From assembly GCA_030588275.1 (NCBI GenBank), contig JAUUYJ010000071.1, positions 1 to 9,887 of the forward strand: a DNA stretch of 9,887 nucleotides, written 5' to 3'. The notes under the pieces are model-generated. The model was not told the DNA's origin, ran no database searches, and saw only the letters and a program-made list of their open reading frames with translations. Shown piece by piece: positions 7,971-9,887 of this stretch (within the stretch, counting starts at the first letter, position 1; the number at the start of each line of letters is the position of its first letter). Origin of the DNA: Candidatus Zixiibacteriota bacterium. GTDB taxonomy: Bacteria > Zixibacteria > MSB-5A5 > GN15 > JAAZOE01. A program made the position numbers and the translations under genes.

Positions 7971-8330
7971 TCAAAATATTTCGCCACAGCCGCCAAATGC
8001 GCCGCCGCCGTCTCTCCATTGGTCACAGGTAGGAGGCGGATCGCCATCCTTGAATACGTAACCTATTATATATACGGCATCACCTACATTGAAGCCACAG
8101 TCGCCATTAGCATCACCCGAACAAGTGGGATATGGGTATGGTGGAGGACAGAAAAACCCTGGATAAAATAACCAGCATATCCCTCTGACGGCATCGGCAA
8201 CATCCACTACGCCATCCCCGTTGGCGTCACCCGGTAGGCAATCGCATTCATCTGAGGATATGGCGGTTGTGAGGGCGAGGGACAGTATAATTGAGGTGAG
8301 AAGTAACAGTTTCAATTTCGATCTATCCAT
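7971..8330 (-). CDS. Small secreted dockerin-like calcium-binding protein (copy 1)
   Basis: The 119 aa protein is a signal peptide (about 1-25, RSKLK then a Leu-rich core) followed by one dockerin type I-like module and a short tail. Two calcium-loop motifs are complete: DANGDGVVDVAD (35-46) and DANGDCGFNVGD (73-84), with Asp/Asn at loop positions 1, 3, 5, 9 and 12. The first loop is followed by a CWLF..C helix and linker, the second by the common YIIGYVFKDG helix. The mature part has eight cysteines (29, 31, 52, 61, 70, 78, 102, 115). There is no catalytic domain. Dockerins normally bind cohesins in cellulosomes, but similar repeats occur without cohesins in many bacteria, so a partner cannot be named. 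GGAGG (8336-8340) precedes the ATG by five bases. It is the last gene of the minus-strand row and converges with the amidase gene 32 bp away. Confidence 0.88.
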   Translation of the reverse strand: MDRSKLKLLLLTSIILSLALTTAISSDECDCLPGDANGDGVVDVADAVRGICWLFYPGFFCPPPYPYPTCSGDANGDCGFNVGDAVYIIGYVFKDGDPPPTCDQWRDGGGAFGGCGEIF

Positions 8331-8389
8331 AATATCCTCCGTGCGTTAAAATTATCCCAAAATCTTCTCGGTAGGCCGCACACTTACGC

Positions 8390-8806
8390 TTAATGTATTT
8401 CGCCGCAGTTGGCAACCCATTCCTCGCAAGTCACCGGATGGCACAAAAATCCCCATCCGTTTACATACCAGCAAACAAACCGGACTACATCCTGGATATT
8501 AACCGCACAGTCACCATTGTAATCGCCACTACATATATCATATGGTGTTGGGCCGGGACCATGCTTAAAAACATAGTTTATCAGATAGACGGCGTCCCCG
8601 ATGTTGACTCCAAAGTCACCATTGGCGTCTCCGGGAAGACAATCGCAGATACTGTCGCTGGGGCTTTTATAAATCGGCAGAGGTTGGTTTTTATTATCTC
8701 CGTCTAGAGAGATTATCGATTCGGCGGAAATGGCGGATGTGAGGGTGAGGGTGAGGAATAAAACGATTGAGGTGAGAAGCAACAGTTTCAGTTTTGATCT
8801 AAACAT
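8390..8806 (-). CDS. Small secreted dockerin-like calcium-binding protein (copy 2)
   Basis: This 138 aa paralogue of copy 1 has an almost identical signal peptide (RSKLKLLLLTSI, then a hydrophobic run to about residue 28, SAISA) and a longer spacer (about 29-52). The dockerin-like module has loops DANGDFGVNIGD (60-71) and DYNGDCAVNIQD (95-106); the usual Gly at position 6 is Phe in loop 1 and Cys in loop 2, but all calcium-ligand positions are kept. Here the YLINYVFKHG helix follows loop 1 and the CWYV..C helix follows loop 2, the reverse of copy 1. The mature part has eight cysteines (54, 56, 92, 100, 112, 122, 127, 134) and ends NCGEIH, like the CGEIF end of copy 1. GGGAGGT (8811-8817) precedes the ATG by four bases. 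It lies 23 bp after copy 3 and 59 bp before copy 1, so the row is probably one transcript. Binding partner and role are unknown. Confidence 0.88.
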   Translation of the reverse strand: MFRSKLKLLLLTSIVLFLTLTLTSAISAESIISLDGDNKNQPLPIYKSPSDSICDCLPGDANGDFGVNIGDAVYLINYVFKHGPGPTPYDICSGDYNGDCAVNIQDVVRFVCWYVNGWGFLCHPVTCEEWVANCGEIH

Positions 8807-8829
8807 AATTACCTCCCTGTATAGAATTT

Positions 8830-9162
8830 CTAATGATAATCTCCCCAGGTTTCAACCCACTCCTCGCAGGTGGGTGGTCGGGGGCCGTGCTTGAATACAT
8901 AATTAATGAGATGAATAGCGTCACCGGCGTTCCATCTACCATCGTTGTTGGCGTCAGCGCTACAAACGGGATATGGTGTAGGAGCTGGTCCCCATTTAAA
9001 CAAAGATTCAATTATGTAAACGACATCGGCAACATTCTTGTCTCCGTCGGAGTTGGCATCACCCGGTCGGCAATCGCAGGGCTCGGCGGATAAGGCGGAT
9101 GTTAAGATGAGTGATAAAGCAATGAGGGTGAGGAGCGTTAAGCTGAGTTTGGAAAGACGCAT
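8830..9162 (-). CDS. Small secreted dockerin-like calcium-binding protein (copy 3)
   Basis: This 110 aa protein is the most divergent and probably first-transcribed member of the row. It has a signal peptide (1-26, MRLSKLS, Leu-rich core, SALSA), then CDCRPGD and two calcium loops, DANSDGDKNVAD (35-46) and DANNDGRWNAGD (70-81). The loops are followed by YIIESLFKWGPAPTP and HLINYVFKHG. Both helices are of the common type, so it lacks the CW..C variant of copies 1 and 2. Only four cysteines remain (29, 31, 67, 99). The tail TCEEWVETWGDYH aligns with the copy 2 tail, with Trp in place of the last Cys. The frame is open further upstream to an ATG at 9300, but GGGAGGT (9167-9173) four bases before the ATG at 9162, and a proper signal peptide from that Met, fix the start. 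The extra upstream codons would run through hairpin-rich leader. A structural, adhesive or docking role is possible, not shown. Confidence 0.87.
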   Translation of the reverse strand: MRLSKLSLTLLTLIALSLILTSALSAEPCDCRPGDANSDGDKNVADVVYIIESLFKWGPAPTPYPVCSADANNDGRWNAGDAIHLINYVFKHGPRPPTCEEWVETWGDYH

Positions 9163-9166
9163 ATCA

Positions 9167-9173
9167 ACCTCCC
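9167..9173 (-). promoter_or_regulatory. Ribosome binding site GGGAGGT of dockerin-like copy 3
   Basis: The minus strand reads GGGAGGT followed by TGAT and the ATG at 9162-9160. It selects this start over the in-frame ATG at 9300. The identical heptamer serves copy 2 (8811-8817) and transketolase (939-945). Confidence 0.85.
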
Positions 9174-9203
9174 TGTGATAAACATAATTGATTGACCGGA
9201 AAG

Positions 9204-9235
9204 GCGGGATGCCCCGCAAGCGGGATTGAATTCCC
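9204..9235 (-). promoter_or_regulatory. Hairpin-rich leader upstream of the dockerin-like gene row
   Basis: Two GC-rich hairpins stand side by side. GCGGG (9204-9208) pairs with CCCGC (9213-9217) around ATGC, and GGGA (9222-9225) pairs with TCCC (9232-9235) around TTGAAT. CCCG (9213-9216) can pair instead with CGGG (9221-9224), so the two structures could exclude each other. They lie 40-75 nt before the copy 3 ATG, inside the predicted untranslated leader. I do not recognise a known riboswitch. They may be a regulatory leader or simply part of an intergenic repeat. Confidence 0.35.
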
Positions 9236-9283
9236 AACGAGAGGGATTTGAGAGGTCTCAGATAACATCCGGTTTTCATAATA

Positions 9284-9311
9284 AATATACAAATTAACAT
9301 GGATTATGCAA
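9284..9311 (-). promoter_or_regulatory. Candidate promoter of the dockerin-like gene row
   Basis: On the minus strand TTGCAT (9311-9306) is followed after 16 bp by TATATT (9289-9284), which matches five of six bases of TATAAT; the -35 match is weak. The stretch is AT-rich, so a chance match is possible. Transcription would begin near 9277, giving a leader of about 115 nt that includes the hairpins at 9204-9235. No better candidate lies closer to the row. Confidence 0.3.
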
Positions 9312-9328
9312 ACCATTATTTACGAGCC

Positions 9329-9350
9329 ATATTGGCATATGGGTCAATAT
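9329..9350. repeat. Inverted repeat ATATTG-N10-CAATAT
   Basis: ATATTG (9329-9334) and CAATAT (9345-9350) are perfect inverted copies with 10 bases between them, and an overlapping pair ATGGG (9339-9343) / CCCAT (9351-9355) nests with it. The palindrome lies about 17 bp upstream of the candidate -35 box of the dockerin-like row, a position where an activator or repressor could bind. It may equally be chance in AT-rich DNA. Confidence 0.3.
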
Positions 9351-9371
9351 CCCATTCGCTTCGCTCAGGAT

Positions 9372-9397
9372 AAGAAAACCTACCCCTCAAGGGGTAG
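9372..9397 (-). terminator. Possible terminator hairpin, minus strand
   Basis: CTACCCC (9380-9386) and GGGGTAG (9391-9397) form a perfect 7-bp stem with a 4-nt loop. On the minus strand the stem is followed by GTTTTCTTA, a short interrupted U-rich run, so it could stop leftward transcription before the dockerin-like promoter. No U tract follows on the plus strand. It also lies inside the left end of the 88-bp inverted-repeat element, so it may be part of that element. Confidence 0.35.
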
Positions 9398-9460
9398 ATG
9401 GGCTGTACCTTGCTACGCTTGAACATCCACCTAAACTCGCTGACGCTTCGTAGGTTTTCT
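9373..9460. repeat. 88-bp element with perfect 11-bp terminal inverted repeats
   Basis: AGAAAACCTAC (9373-9383) and GTAGGTTTTCT (9450-9460) are exact reverse complements that bound 66 bases of non-coding sequence. An internal stem-loop (9380-9397) overlaps the left arm. No flanking target duplication is visible and the interior codes for nothing recognisable. It may be a miniature mobile element, a REP-like intergenic repeat, or a structured RNA. Other copies cannot be checked within this window. Confidence 0.5.
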
Positions 9461-9462
9461 AA

Positions 9463-9476
9463 GCTTGGGTTCGCTT
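9463..9476 (+). repeat. 14-bp direct repeat, copy 1
   Basis: GCTTGGGTTCGCTT occurs here and again, exactly, at 9551-9564. The core TGGGTTCG occurs a third time at 9632-9639. The two full copies fall in different reading frames of the only long minus-strand frame through this stretch, so the repetition is at DNA level and not protein level. Copy 1 starts two bases beyond the end of the 88-bp element. Confidence 0.55.
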
Positions 9477-9550
9477 TTATTTTTGCAGATATTTGGGTAA
9501 CGCTGTAAATATTGACCTATCTTGAAGTTGTGCTCAATCTGAATGCTAAT

Positions 9551-9564
9551 GCTTGGGTTCGCTT
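9551..9564 (+). repeat. 14-bp direct repeat, copy 2
   Basis: This is the exact second copy of GCTTGGGTTCGCTT (first at 9463-9476), 88 bp downstream start to start. Its function is unknown. Confidence 0.55.
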
Positions 9565-9802
9565 GTCCATAGGGTACAACCTGTGCCTCATTCAGGTCGG
9601 CACACAAGTATGCGACGTATTGCGTATAAAATGGGTTCGGTCGTTCACTTTGCGGTTTTCGCGCTACAACATCGGTGGTGATTGTGTGCGAGCTACGCCG
9701 TTGGCAAATGATTATTTCTTTGGTGATGTTTGTAATCATACATAATGGGGGCGGGTGATAAATAGTGTGAGGATGGTGGGGAATTTGTGAAGTAGATAGG
9801 AG

Positions 9803-9868
9803 TAGCAGATATAGCCCCAGCACTTCGCTCAGCCAAAAACTCTTAAGATTTTTGGCTATCTAGCAGAT
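9803..9868. repeat. Hairpin segment flanked by 8-bp direct repeats
   Basis: TAGCAGAT at 9803-9810 is repeated exactly at 9861-9868. Between them, ATAGCC (9811-9816) and GGCTAT (9854-9859) are inverted copies, and AGCCAAAAA (9831-9839) with TTTTTGGCT (9849-9857) form a perfect 9-bp inverted repeat around 9 bases. The layout resembles a short inverted-repeat insertion with an 8-bp target duplication, although at about 50 bp it is very small. CTTCGCTCAG (9823-9832) also occurs at 9359-9368 just left of the 88-bp element. Confidence 0.4.
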
Positions 9869-9887
9869 GACCCTTTTTATAATATGC

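Larger units (their letters stand above)
9312..9887. other. Gene-free, repeat-rich stretch to the window edge
   Basis: No convincing gene, tRNA or rRNA is visible here. The longest frames (minus strand 9431-9823, plus strand 9512-9745) lack ribosome binding sites and recognisable domains, and they run through DNA repeats in several frames. What can be seen are the inverted repeats and direct repeats listed separately, plus the shared 10-mer CTTCGCTCAG at 9359-9368 and 9823-9832. TATAAT at 9878-9883, close to the end, might belong to a promoter of a gene beyond the window, but no -35 box stands at a suitable distance. Confidence 0.6.

Noticed and set aside
7902..8171. Plus-strand frame of 89 codons overlapping the end of the amidase gene
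   Set aside because: It is antisense to dockerin-like copy 1, whose calcium-loop motifs and signal peptide clearly identify the real coding strand.
9204..9246. Short repeated GCGGGAT units as a CRISPR remnant
   Set aside because: Only two 7-bp copies 16 bp apart, with no regular spacer pattern and no cas genes; hairpin pairing explains them better.
9163..9300. 46-codon N-terminal extension of dockerin-like copy 3 from ATG 9300
   Set aside because: It would bury a good signal peptide internally; the ATG at 9162 has a strong GGGAGGT site and a normal signal sequence.
9512..9745. Plus-strand frame of 77 codons in the gene-free stretch
   Set aside because: It opens on a non-ATG codon, has no ribosome binding site, no domain, and overlaps the repeats.
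9431..9823. Minus-strand frame of 130 codons
   Set aside because: GTG start without a ribosome binding site, no recognisable domain, and DNA repeats crossing it in different frames.
9878..9883. TATAAT near the window end as a promoter
   Set aside because: No -35-like hexamer lies 15-19 bp upstream, and no downstream gene is visible to support it.

Overview
This is a bacterial chromosome segment of moderate GC content. It holds seven co-oriented plus-strand genes (1-7938), three small tandem paralogous minus-strand genes (7971-9162) and a repeat-rich stretch of about 725 bp without a convincing gene (9163-9887). Gram-negative-type Sec signal peptides and a periplasmic-type amidase suggest a diderm. 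Very short secreted proteins built of dockerin-like calcium repeats are common, to my knowledge, in uncultured FCB-group lineages such as candidate phylum Zixibacteria. That placement is inference; no rRNA or marker phylogeny is available here.

Positions 1-4203 are housekeeping. The C-terminal end of DNA polymerase I (polA) overlaps dephospho-CoA kinase (coaE) by one base. A candidate sigma70-type promoter overlapping the coaE stop precedes a single-chain transketolase. A class I PLP aminotransferase follows 20 bp later and ends in a clear intrinsic terminator (4175-4203).

Positions 4204-7938 form a tightly overlapping three-gene unit: an NlpC/P60 endopeptidase with N-terminal SH3-like domains and no signal peptide, an enolase-superfamily dipeptide epimerase of the L-Ala-D/L-Glu type, and a secreted multidomain N-acetylmuramoyl-L-alanine amidase. 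Together they read as a peptidoglycan stem-peptide salvage set. The exported amidase frees stem peptides, the cytoplasmic NlpC/P60 enzyme (YkfC-like) would cut after D-Glu to give L-Ala-D-Glu, and the epimerase would turn that into L-Ala-L-Glu for ordinary dipeptidases.

Positions 7971-9162 (minus strand) hold three tandem genes for 110-138 aa proteins that are little more than a signal peptide plus a two-loop dockerin-like calcium module. They share strong GGGAGG-type ribosome binding sites and probably one upstream promoter near 9284-9311, with a hairpin-rich leader. Two of them carry the same two module variants in opposite order, which points to duplication with module shuffling.

Positions 9312-9887 contain no convincing gene. 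The stretch holds an 88-bp element bounded by perfect 11-bp inverted repeats, a 14-bp direct repeat, and a hairpin flanked by 8-bp direct repeats. It looks like an accumulation site for small non-coding repeats.
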